Origin: Nocardioides cremeus
GTDB taxonomy: Bacteria; Actinomycetota; Actinomycetes; Propionibacteriales; Nocardioidaceae
NCBI RefSeq assembly: GCF_030518195.1
Contig: NZ_JAULSC010000002.1
Location: forward strand, 1 to 64,000
Reading direction: 5' to 3'
Length of the DNA: 64,000 nucleotides
How positions within the stretch are numbered: the stretch's first letter is position 1; each line of letters starts with the position of its first letter. The notes below the pieces were generated by a model. The model saw only the letters and a program-made list of their open reading frames with translations, searched no databases and was not told where the DNA came from. Of this stretch, positions 1 to 9,546 are shown one piece after another. Position numbers and translations under genes: made by a program.

Positions 1-114
1 AAAGGACCCCGCCACCACCTGACCCCCCCCCGGGAGCCAACCCCGGAACCGATGCATTGACCCGGAGGGTGGGGCCAAATCAAAGCAGCACAGTGGGGCC
101 AAATGGGCTTGTCA
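1..114. mobile_element. Probable right end of an IS21-family element (partial)
   Basis: Two direct copies of GTGGGGCCAAAT lie 24 bp apart at 69-80 and 93-104, and the block ends in GGGCTTGTCA at 105-114. Multiple direct repeats near a TG...CA terminus are known for IS21-family ends. Immediately to the right the sequence becomes the interrupted C-terminal coding sequence of an IS30-type transposase, so this block looks like an insertion into it. No transposase of this element lies in the window, so the family is inferred. Confidence 0.4.
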
Positions 115-2131
<2,017 letters not shown>

Positions 2132-2149
2132 GAAGCCGTCCTCAGAATG

Positions 2150-3383
2150 GGCGGATTCAAACGGTGGGCGCAACGAGTCCTGTGAGATGAGGCCGTCACT
2201 GACCACAGGAGGATCCGGATGCAGGGCAAGCACGGGCATCTCAGCCGGGAGCAGAAGCAGCTCGCACTCCGGCTGCATGCGAAGGGCTGGCGACTGGTCG
2301 ACATCGCCAAGGAGATCGGCTGCAGCGCACCGATGGTCGGCATCATGGCCCGCACCGGTCGGCATGTCGACGCTAAGCCGTACGGCTGGCAGCCTCGTGC
2401 CGGCCAGCTGACCATCGACGAGCGCGAACAGATCCTGCTCGGGGTCAACCGCGGAGACACCTTCACCGCGATCGCTGAGCAACTCGGCCGGGCAGTGTCC
2501 ACCGTCAGCCGCGAGGTGAAGCGCGGCGGTGGCCGTACCCGGTACTCGGCCTGGCATGCCCACGAACGTGCCCGCGAGCAGGCCCGACGCCCCAAACCGT
2601 TCAAGCTCGCATCTGGGCGACTCCTCGACGAGGTGGCCAAGCAGCTCGAGCAGCTGTGGTCACCGCAGGAGATCGCCGCACGCCTACGGTTGGATCACGC
2701 CGACGACCCGGAGATGCGCGTGAGCCACGAGACGATTTACCAGTCGCTGTTCGTGCAGGGCCGCGGCGAACTGCGACGCGAGCTCGCCCGTTGTCTGCGG
2801 TCTGGCCGCGCCTCCCGCAAGCCCCGCGGGACCACCGACGGCCGAGGCCGAATCCCCGGCATGGTGATGCTCAGCGAGCGTCCTGCGGAAGCCGACGACC
2901 GGGCAGTGCCCGGGCACTGGGAGGGCGATTTGATCCTCGGTGAAGGCAGCCGCAGCGCGGTCGGCACGCTCGTCGAACGGACCACCCGGATGGTTCTGCT
3001 GCTGCACCTGCCGGACGGGAAGAGTGCCGAGCAGGTCGAGGCCGCGATGCGTATAGCGATCACGGCTTTGCCCTCGTCGTTGGCCAGGACGATCACCTGG
3101 GACCAGGGCGCAGAGATGTCCAAGCACGCCGCCTTCACCACTGCCACCGGCATCCCAATCTACTTCTGCGATCCCCACTCGCCGTGGCAGCGCGGCAGCA
3201 ACGAGAACACCAACGGGCTCCTGCGCCAGTACCTGCCCAAGGGCAGTGACCTGAGCATCGTCACCCGCGATGGGCTCGACGCGATCCAGGACAGCCTCAA
3301 CAACCGACCGCGCAAGACCCTGGGCTATCTGACACCATCAGAGAAGCTCGCAGAGTTCCTTGCGCCCACCGTTTGAATGCGCC
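2150..3383 (+). mobile_element. Intact IS30-family insertion sequence
   Basis: The ends are 24-bp inverted repeats at 2150-2173 and 3360-3383 with a single mismatch. The 19-bp inner part (ATTCAAACGGTGGGCGCAA) is identical on both sides. ATG flanks the element at 2147-2149 and 3384-3386, which fits the 2-3 bp target duplication of IS30 elements. The target was an IS3 orfA, whose frame is restored when the element is removed. The preserved ends and full transposase suggest a recent insertion. Confidence 0.9.
2219..3376 (+). CDS. IS30-family transposase
   Basis: This 385-residue DDE transposase should cut and join the ends of the element that encloses it. The N-terminus has two HTH-like segments (WRLVDIAKEIGCSAPMVG; FTAIAEQLGRAVSTVSREVK). 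The catalytic core follows: DDRAVPGHWEGDLILGEG (first Asp), ITWDQGAEMSKHA (second Asp) and DPHSPWQRGSNENTNGLLRQ (Glu). It ends with the family's LNNRPRKTLGYLTPSEKL. Length is normal and no defect is seen. GGAGGATCCGG lies just upstream of the ATG. The stop codon falls inside the right inverted repeat. Confidence 0.93.
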   Translation: MQGKHGHLSREQKQLALRLHAKGWRLVDIAKEIGCSAPMVGIMARTGRHVDAKPYGWQPRAGQLTIDEREQILLGVNRGDTFTAIAEQLGRAVSTVSREVKRGGGRTRYSAWHAHERAREQARRPKPFKLASGRLLDEVAKQLEQLWSPQEIAARLRLDHADDPEMRVSHETIYQSLFVQGRGELRRELARCLRSGRASRKPRGTTDGRGRIPGMVMLSERPAEADDRAVPGHWEGDLILGEGSRSAVGTLVERTTRMVLLLHLPDGKSAEQVEAAMRIAITALPSSLARTITWDQGAEMSKHAAFTTATGIPIYFCDPHSPWQRGSNENTNGLLRQYLPKGSDLSIVTRDGLDAIQDSLNNRPRKTLGYLTPSEKLAEFLAPTV

Positions 3384-3847
3384 ATGTGGTTGGTCCGACG
3401 CAACTCGCGATTCTCCCGCTCGAGCTCGGCCAACCGATGCCCGTCGCTGGTCGTGGTGCCGGGCCGGACACCACCGTCGGCCTCGGCCTGCCGGACCCAG
3501 TTGCGCAACGTCTCGGGGTGCATGCCGAGTTGCTCGGCCACACGATTGATCGCACCGACCTTGGTCTCGGGATCTTGCCGGAGCTCGACGGCCATCCTCG
3601 TGGCCCGCTCACGCAGCTCGTCGGGGTCCTTCCTGGGTGCTGCCATGACTCTCATCCTCCATGGATTGAGAGAGCCTCCATCAGACCCAGGGCTATTCAC
3701 CCCCGACCTTGAAGACGGGTTGTGCAGTGCAGCGGGTGCCGCTAGGCAGCTGGGTTTGACTACTCAAGACCCAGGTGATGACCGAACGCCGTCGGTCGCC
3801 AACCGAGCACCGCAAGCACGGCGCGTCACTCCGCAACTGGCCTATCC

Positions 3848-4504
3848 CGGGGACTGCTGTCGAAGGACCCGCAGTTCGTCGACAAGGTCAAGGACGTCGT
3901 CGGGCTCTACCTCGCCCCACCTGAACGGGCCGTGGTGCTGTGCGTCGATGAGAAGTCCCAGATCCAGGCGCTGGACCGGACCGCACCGATCTTGCCGATG
4001 TTGCCGGGGACCCCGCAGCGCGCCACCCATGACTACACCCGCCACGGCACCTCCAGCCTCTACGCCGCACTCGACATCACCACCGGCAAGGTCATCGGCC
4101 AGCTGCACGCCCGGCACCGGGCGATCGAGTTCAAGAAGTTCCTGACCACGATCGACAAGGAGGTTCCCGACGACCTCGCAGTGCACCTGGTGATGGACAA
4201 CGTCTCGACCCACAAGACCCCCGTGATCCAGCGCTGGCTGGTCGCCCATCCGCGCTTCGTGGTGCACTTCACCCCGACTTCGAGCTCGTGGCTCAACCTG
4301 GTCGAGCGCTGGTTCTCCGAGCTGACCACCAAGAAGCTCCAGCGCGGCGCGCACACGAGCGTCCGCGCCCTCAACAACGACATCCGCGGCTGGATCAAGA
4401 CCTGGAACGAGAACCCCAGGCCCTACGTCTGGACCAAGACGGCCGACCAGATCCTCGACTCCATAGCCCGCTACTGCACGCGAATCAACGACTCAGGACA
4501 CTAG
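3848..4504 (+). pseudogene. IS630-family transposase, N-terminally truncated
   Basis: The frame reads LLSKDPQFVDKVKDVVGLYL, then VLCVDEKSQIQALDRT (first catalytic Asp), HLVMDNVSTHKTP (second Asp) and SSSWLNLVERWFSELTTKKL (Glu), so the DDE core of an IS630-type transposase is complete. The N-terminal HTH domains expected ahead of it are absent, and nothing recognisable precedes about 3840. The longest start-codon ORF begins at 3932, but homology clearly starts earlier. It is probably a non-mobile remnant. Confidence 0.75.
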
Positions 4505-4683
4505 GCGATGTCACGCACCGCGTTGACGACGTGGCGTCACTCACGGTCCGCACCGCGACGACTCGGCCTGCTCGCTTCCAGCTGCGGTAGGTCCGCGGCG
4601 ATCTGGCAGCCCTGCTCGCGCAGGGCCCGGCAGATCGACTCGACCGCGTGGCCCTGGCTTCTCATCGTGTCAATGAAGCCCAT
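4505..4683 (-). pseudogene. Fragment of a second IS3-type OrfB
   Basis: The minus strand from ATG 4681-4683 reads MGFIDTMRSQGHAVESICRA and continues LREQGCQIAA. A shifted frame then gives RTYRSWKR and VRTVSDA. This matches the N-terminus of actinobacterial IS3-family OrfB (the 'VESICRxLREQGCQIAxRTYR' pattern), with one frameshift. Only about 60 codons remain before the IS630 remnant. It is distinct from the IS3 element at 1460-3646. Confidence 0.5.
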
Positions 4684-4717
4684 GATCAGCGGTTGCGGGT
4701 TCTTGATGTGAGGCACT

Positions 4718-5000
4718 ACAGGTCCCAGTCCGCGCGGATCAGGCGCGATGCCGCCGCGCGTACACCCGAGGCGTTGTTCTACAAGATGACGAAGTCGTCG
4801 TGCTGCTCAACTGTGAAGTCGGTCCAGCGTTGCACCCCGGGCTGGTCGCCCAGGTTTGGCGGCTGCGCCGAGAGCATCTCACCGCCGCGCGCGCATGAGC
4901 TCGATGGTCCGTTCGGCGAGTTCCGCCTTCGGGTCGCAGTCCGCGGTCTTGGCGTCAGCGGCCGAAGGTGCCGCACCCTCGTCGTCCCATGTCGCCCAAC
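4718..5000 (-). pseudogene. Decayed gene of unrecognised family
   Basis: Minus-strand frames read EGAAPSAADAKTADCDPKAE, LAERTIELMRAR, then after a 1-nt shift near 4890 GGEMLSAQPPNLGDQPGVQR and WTDFTVEQHDDFVIL, a stop, NNASGVRAAASRLIRADWDL and a final stop near 4718. The sense-like residue pattern across the shift and the internal stop suggests a former protein end. I do not recognise the family. Homology upstream of 5000 is unclear, and the rest of 5000-5106 shows nothing. Confidence 0.35.
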
Positions 5001-5106
5001 GTGCCGGTGTTTGAGGGCCAGATTGCCAGCGAGTCTTCCTGCGATGAGGTCCAGCTGTTGGAGTGGCGTGGTTCCTAACAGCGCGACCTGAGAGCCGGCG
5101 TTGCCG

Positions 5107-5628
5107 TCAGTGCCCGCGCTCGTTCCCGGTGGTGATCGGAGGTTCTGCACCGATTGCGTAGGCGTAGGATGCCCGTACGAGGCCAGCGGCGATGTCCGCC
5201 TCGTATGCATCGCGTGGGGCGTAGACCATGACCGCCCCCGGCGAGATGATCCCGAGGCGGGCGATCGGGTGCTGCTCGGCCCAGCCAGCCTCGATCGCAG
5301 CCTCGGCGGTCGGAGGCGGCAGGACCAGGTGTAGGGATTGATCGGGGGATGGGTGGAGGTGGGCGAACTCGGTGCCGATCATGAACGCATCCGGTGGCCC
5401 TTGGGCCGGGCCTTGAGGCAGGGTGAGCGCCTGCGCACCGGGGACGGAGATCATCGAGCCCGCCCAGACCACCCCCGGCAGGGTGCCGATCTGCCCGATC
5501 AGGCGCTCCCGTGGTTGGTCATCGCGGGGCTGCTGGTCGAGCTGGGTGTGTGGGTTCGTCGGGGTCGTCGAGGGCCGCGGGCCAGGGCGCTGGGGCATGG
5601 GAACAGGGACAGGGACGGCTTTGCTCAT
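5107..5628 (-). CDS. Luciferase-domain (PF17648-like) protein
   Basis: This 173-residue protein begins with a Pro-rich segment. It continues into GTEFAHLHPSPDQSLHLVLP, then AAIEAGWAEQHP and APRDAYEADIAAGLV. The HLHP...SLHL...GWxExHP pattern is that of the small 'luciferase' domain found as a stand-alone protein in many actinobacteria; its chemistry is not established. Its ATG overlaps the TGA of the upstream doxX-like gene (5625-5628), so the two are probably translationally coupled and share the promoter facing the HxlR gene. No luciferase activity is claimed. Confidence 0.7.
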   Translation of the reverse strand: MSKAVPVPVPMPQRPGPRPSTTPTNPHTQLDQQPRDDQPRERLIGQIGTLPGVVWAGSMISVPGAQALTLPQGPAQGPPDAFMIGTEFAHLHPSPDQSLHLVLPPPTAEAAIEAGWAEQHPIARLGIISPGAVMVYAPRDAYEADIAAGLVRASYAYAIGAEPPITTGNERGH

Positions 5629-6044
5629 GACAGGGTGAATAGCGGTCCGACGAGGACGAGGCCGAGATCGTCACCGAGGTAGGCGAAGGCCGCGAACATC
5701 ACGAGTGCCGCACCGGCCAGCGAGAGGTCTTTGAGGAACTGGGTCTGTTCCATGACCTTGGCTCCGGGGTCGGTCTCGGCCCAGAAGCCGTGCATGATGA
5801 AGGCGGTGGGTAGCAGGAAGGCCGCGAGCAACAGGGCCCCGACGTCGGGCCAGATCCCCAGGGCCACCATGAGTGCGCCGGCCAGGAGCTGCAGGCCGGT
5901 CAGGACGACCATGACGGGCGCGGCGGGCACTCCCTTACCGGCGGCGTATCCGGCCATCATCTCCCTCTGTGCGAGGTGTCCGTAGCCTGATCCGAGGAAG
6001 AGTAGGGCGAAGAGCACCCTCCCGATGAGTACCAGAACATCCAC
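5625..6044 (-). CDS. DoxX-family membrane protein
   Basis: The 139-residue protein has four hydrophobic segments: about residues 4-22, 44-62, 67-86 and 108-125. The first helix carries the DoxX-like pattern GRVLFALLFLGSGYGHL, followed by AGYAAGKGVPAAPVMVVLTG. DoxX-type proteins are small inner-membrane proteins linked to quinone, thiosulfate or redox-stress functions; the substrate cannot be read here. It is the first gene of a two-gene unit with the luciferase-domain gene and is divergent from an HxlR regulator, a common arrangement for redox-responsive DoxX genes. Confidence 0.8.
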   Translation of the reverse strand: MDVLVLIGRVLFALLFLGSGYGHLAQREMMAGYAAGKGVPAAPVMVVLTGLQLLAGALMVALGIWPDVGALLLAAFLLPTAFIMHGFWAETDPGAKVMEQTQFLKDLSLAGAALVMFAAFAYLGDDLGLVLVGPLFTLS

Positions 6045-6063
6045 GCTTCCTCCTACGATCGAT

Positions 6064-6080
6064 ACTTACTATGAGTAAGT
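6064..6080. promoter_or_regulatory. Palindrome ACTTACT-ATG-AGTAAGT, probable HxlR operator
   Basis: A perfect 7-bp inverted repeat with a 3-bp spacer lies 19 bp upstream of the doxX-like start, in the divergent region with the HxlR gene. Perfect dyads of this size fit a dimeric winged-helix regulator. Binding by the adjacent HxlR protein is inferred from position. Confidence 0.6.
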
Positions 6081-6114
6081 GGTTGAGTTATAGCAGTAGC
6101 CTGACCGCAGGTCA

Positions 6115-6126
6115 ATCAAGCTTGAT
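6115..6126. promoter_or_regulatory. 12-bp perfect palindrome ATCAAGCTTGAT
   Basis: This palindrome lies 17 bp upstream of the HxlR start and is a different sequence from the dyad at 6064-6080. It could be a second operator for autoregulation, or chance. Confidence 0.35.
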
Positions 6127-6143
6127 GCAGAGGTGGGGTCGAG

Positions 6144-6491
6144 GTGGCGGACGGGCTGATCGGTCCGGTGGACAATGACTGCGGACGCTACTGCCCTCAG
6201 TTCCACCAGACGGTGGAACTGCTGGGCCGGCGTTGGAACGGTGTCATCCTCCACGCGCTGATGACCCACGCTGAGCGCTTCGGTGAGATCCACGCCGCGA
6301 TCCCTGGAATTTCCGACCGCCTGCTGACCGAGCGGCTGCGAGAGCTGGAACGCGAAGGACTCCTCTCGCGGATCTGCCCAGGCACCTCAAGTGCCCCGCG
6401 ATACCTGCTGACGCCCAAGGGAAGGGCGCTGGGACCGGTCATCGACGCGATATCGGCCTGGGCGGCGGACTGGAACCCGGTTGCTGAGTGA
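6144..6491 (+). CDS. HxlR-family transcriptional regulator
   Basis: This 115-residue winged-helix protein has the HxlR layout: an N-terminal Cys segment (DNDCGRYCPQF), then ELLGRRWNGVILHALM (helix 1 with the family Trp), FGEIHAAIPGISDRLLTERL (recognition helix), ELEREGLLSRI (wing) and GRALGPVIDAISAWA (dimer helix). HxlR proteins with an N-terminal Cys often sense electrophiles or quinones. The GTG start fits the HxlR N-terminus. It is divergent from the doxX/luciferase-domain pair, with two palindromes between them. Confidence 0.85.
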   Translation: MADGLIGPVDNDCGRYCPQFHQTVELLGRRWNGVILHALMTHAERFGEIHAAIPGISDRLLTERLRELEREGLLSRICPGTSSAPRYLLTPKGRALGPVIDAISAWAADWNPVAE

Positions 6492-6992
6492 AGGGCATCC
6501 CGGTGACCGCATATCGACGATGCGGGTCCGACGGCCCGCATTCATCGTGGCCACTGCCCTGCTGGGTTGCGCGTCGTGCCGGCGGCAAGAGTGACCACGG
6601 CTGCATCGTCGGGACGCCTCGCCGTGACATGTGGTAGAACGCCGGACGTCGCGAAACCAGGGCTCGACTGTCCCGTGGTGTCGGTGGGAATCCTCGTCCA
6701 GAATGAAGAAGGCGGCCCCTGCTCAAACGAGCGCATCAGACTGGCCGTCGGTGCTTGTGCTGTTCAGTGTGCCCCTCTTGGGTGCTGCGCTTCGAGTAGT
6801 GGGGATGGTCGAGGTCGACCGAACGGCCGACCGTGACGCCATCGGACAAAGTGGCTGCGCGGGGACTGCCGGTCTGGTCTTTCCTGAGGCCCTACGTACC
6901 GAGATGTGGACGGCGGGGGAGTGGCTTGAAGGATGCTCCATCGGTGACGACACGTCGGAGCGCTTGAACACATAACTGCAGGTCAACATGCA
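6492..6992. other. Intergenic junction between mobile region and tad locus
   Basis: About 500 bp without a recognisable gene. One weak candidate, 6703-6975 (+, 90 codons from an ATG), has a single hydrophobic stretch (SVLVLFSVPLLGAAL) but no recognisable domain and no convincing ribosome site. The break with tad homology lies near 7010. Confidence 0.4.
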
Positions 6993-7778
6993 GTGGTTTT
7001 TGTCACTGCGGTCAACATCCGCAAGTTCGTGCTGCGCGCCGCACGCCTCGACGACCTGGTCGAGCTGGGCAGCCTGACCCCGCAGGCCGCCGCGTTCCTG
7101 CACGCCTCGGTGCGGGCCGGGCTCAACATCCTGGTCTCCGGAGGCACCCAGGCCGGCAAGACCACGATGCTGAACTGCCTGGCCGCCGCCATCCCCGGCA
7201 GCGAGCGGGTGATCTCGGCCGAGGAGGTCTTCGAGCTGCGCTTCCCGCACCCCGACTGGGTGCCGTTGCAGACCCGGCAAGCCGGTCTGGAGGGGACCGG
7301 CGAGATCCGGCTGCGCGACCTGGTCAAGGAGACGCTGCGGATGCGGCCCAGCCGGGTGATCGTGGGTGAGGTGCGCGCCGAGGAGTGCCTCGACCTGGTG
7401 CTGGCACTCAACTCCGGCTTGCCCGGCATGTGCACCCTGCACGCCAATTCCGCGCGTGAGGCGCTGGTCAAGATGTGCACGCTGCCGCTGCTGGCCGGCG
7501 AGAACATCGGCTCGAGGTTCGTGGTGCCGACCGTCGCCTCGTCGGTCGACCTGGTGGTCCACCTCGGCCTCGACCACCGGGGCCGGCGCCACGTGGAGGA
7601 GATCGTGGCCGTGCCGGGCCGCACCGAGAACGACATCATCGAGGTCGAGCCGATCTTCCGCCGCTCCGACGGCGAGCTGCGCCGGGCTCAGGGGATGCCG
7701 CCGCGCACCGAGCTCTACGAGCGCCACGGCATCGACGTACGACGCCTGCTCGCGGTGGGCGCGGAGCAGGAGGCCTGA
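6993..7778 (+). pseudogene. CpaF/TadA secretion ATPase, 5'-truncated
   Basis: The frame encodes the C-terminal ATPase domain of the Flp/Tad pilus motor. Walker A is GGTQAGKTT, followed by FPHPDWVPLQTRQAG (Asp-box region), Walker-B-like RMRPSRVIVGEVR and GMCTLHANSAREAL (His box). Full CpaF proteins are roughly 400-480 residues. Here only about 255 remain, and family-like sequence begins at NIRKFVLRAARLDDLVELGS near 7010. The roughly 150-200 residue N-terminal domain is missing and the upstream DNA is unrelated. The remaining ORF could be translated but is unlikely to work as a hexameric ATPase. Confidence 0.75.
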
Positions 7779-7780
7779 GC

Positions 7781-8635
7781 GTGGGCGCGCTCGTGGGGCT
7801 CGGGGTGGGTGTCGGCCTGCTGCTGATCTGGTCGGCGTTCACGATGCCCCTGCGCCCGAGGATCGCATCGCGCGGGCCGGGCCGCCTCGAGCGGTTGCTG
7901 GGCTCCGCCGGGCTGCGAGGCGTCTCGTCGACGTCGTTCGTGCTGCTGTGCGCGGTCTCCGGCGCCGGTGCCGCGCTGCTGGTGCAGCTGGTCTCCCGCA
8001 CGCCGCCGGTGGCGATCGTCTTCGGTGTGCTCGCGGCGTACCTGCCGGTCACGGTGGTGGCGGCCCGCGCCCGTCGCCGGCTGCGCGAGTTCGCCGAGGT
8101 CTGGCCCGAGGCCGTCGACAACCTGGCCTCCGCGGTGCGGGCGGGCATGTCGCTGCCCGATGCGCTGTCGGCGCTGGGCACGCGCGGGCCGGAGCCGCTG
8201 CGCGAGGCGTTCACCGGGTTCGCCATCGACTACCAGGTCTCGGGCCGGTTCGGGGAGAGCCTCGACCGGCTCAAGGACCGGCTCGCCGACCCGGTGGGGG
8301 ACCGGGTGGTGGAGGGGCTGCGGGTCGCTCGTGAGGTCGGCGGCGGGGAGCTCGGCCGGCTGCTGCGCAACCTGTCGGGCTACCTGCGCGAGGACGCACG
8401 GACCCGCTCGGAGCTCGAGTCGCGACAGGCCTGGACCGTCAACGGGGCCCGCCTCGCGGTCGCCGCGCCGTGGGTGGTGCTGCTGCTGATGTCGCTGCAG
8501 AGCGACGTGATCCGCCGCTACGCCTCGCCCGCCGGGGTCGTGGTGCTGGGGGTGGGCGCCGGTCTGTGCGTGCTGGCCTACCGGTTGATGATGCGCATCG
8601 GCCGGCTGCCGACCGAGCGGCGGATCCTCTCGTGA
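7781..8635 (+). CDS. tadB: TadB-like pilus assembly membrane protein
   Basis: This 284-residue protein is of the type II secretion F (T2SSF) family and forms the inner-membrane platform of the Tad pilus with TadC. Hydrophobic segments lie near residues 3-20, 45-65 and 72-90 and at the C-terminus. The T2SSF core is seen at WPEAVDNLASAVRAGMSLPD and ALSALGTRGPEPLREAF. The GTG start 2 nt after the cpaF stop is chosen over longer extensions running inside cpaF. It overlaps tadC by 4 nt (GTGA). Confidence 0.85.
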   Translation: MGALVGLGVGVGLLLIWSAFTMPLRPRIASRGPGRLERLLGSAGLRGVSSTSFVLLCAVSGAGAALLVQLVSRTPPVAIVFGVLAAYLPVTVVAARARRRLREFAEVWPEAVDNLASAVRAGMSLPDALSALGTRGPEPLREAFTGFAIDYQVSGRFGESLDRLKDRLADPVGDRVVEGLRVAREVGGGELGRLLRNLSGYLREDARTRSELESRQAWTVNGARLAVAAPWVVLLLMSLQSDVIRRYASPAGVVVLGVGAGLCVLAYRLMMRIGRLPTERRILS

Positions 8636-9546
8636 GCCTCGCGATGTGGGGCGCGCTGCTGGGCGCCACGACGGCCGCCGGTCTGCTGCTGGTCGCGGCC
8701 CGGTTGCGCGCCGTACGCCGCCCGCAGCTCGCCTCCCGCGTGCTGCCCTACCTGCGTGACCTGCCCGCCGTCGGCATGCCTACGGCGCCCCGGGCGGCGG
8801 CCGGCGGGGGCGCGGGCTCCTCGGTCGTCGTCGCGGTGTTCGGCCCGGTGCTGCGCTCGATGGCCCAGAGCGTCGAACGGGTGCTGGGCGGGGCCACGTC
8901 GGTGCGCCGTCGCCTGGCCCGGGCAGGTCTCGACAAGACCGTCCACGAGTTCCGGGTCGAGCAGGTGCAGTGGGGGCTGGTGGCCTTCTCGGTGGCCGCG
9001 GCCTGGGGCCTGCTGCGCACCCTGGGCGACCCGGGAGCCGTCGTCAGCTCGGCGCTGGTCTGCGCCATCGCCTTCGTGGTGGGGGTGCTGGGGCGCGACA
9101 ACCACCTCTCCGGCCAGGTCCGCGCCCGCGAGCGCCGGATCCTCGCCGAGTTCCCCACCGTGGCCGAGCTGCTCGCCCTCGCCGTGGCGGCGGGGGAGAG
9201 CCCGGTCGGGGCCCTGGACCGCGTGGTCAGCCGATCGGGCGGCGACCTGTCGGCCGACCTCGCCCGGGTGCTGGCCCAGGTGCGCACCGGCGAGCCGGTC
9301 GGCTCGGCCTTCGACGAGCTGGCCGCGACCAGCGGGCTTCCCCTCGTCTCCCGCTTCGCCCAGGGCATCGCCACCGCCGTGGAGCGCGGCACCCCGCTGG
9401 CCGACGTGCTGCACGCCCAGGCCGCTGACGTCCGCGAGGCCGGGCGTCGCGAGCTCATCGAGTCCGCCGCCCGGCGCGAGGTGCTGATGATGGTGCCCGT
9501 CGTGTTCCTGGTGCTGCCTGTGCGAACCAGTAACCTTCTCGTGTGA
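8632..9546 (+). pseudogene. tadC: TadC-like platform protein, 3' end displaced by an integrated element
   Basis: This T2SSF-family protein (FPTVAELLALAVAAGESPVG, FAQGIATAVERGTPLADVLH) reads in frame to VPVVFLVLP and then into VRTSNLLV and a stop supplied by the integrated element. The true end, VLPVTILFAFWPGVVGLDLT-TP, lies at 15995-16063. Joining at the GTGCTGCC shared by 9511-9518 and 15995-16002 gives one 315-codon gene. The integrated allele loses the last membrane segment. It is read directly after tadB by a GTGA overlap. Confidence 0.85.
9511..9531 (+). other. attL of the integrated element
   Basis: The core GTGCTGCC (9511-9518) follows chromosomal tadC sequence. The element-side arm TGTGCGAACCAGT carries AACCAGT at 9525-9531. 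In the circular element this arm would face ACTGGTT of the other end across the core. The exact crossover dinucleotide cannot be read. Confidence 0.8.
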
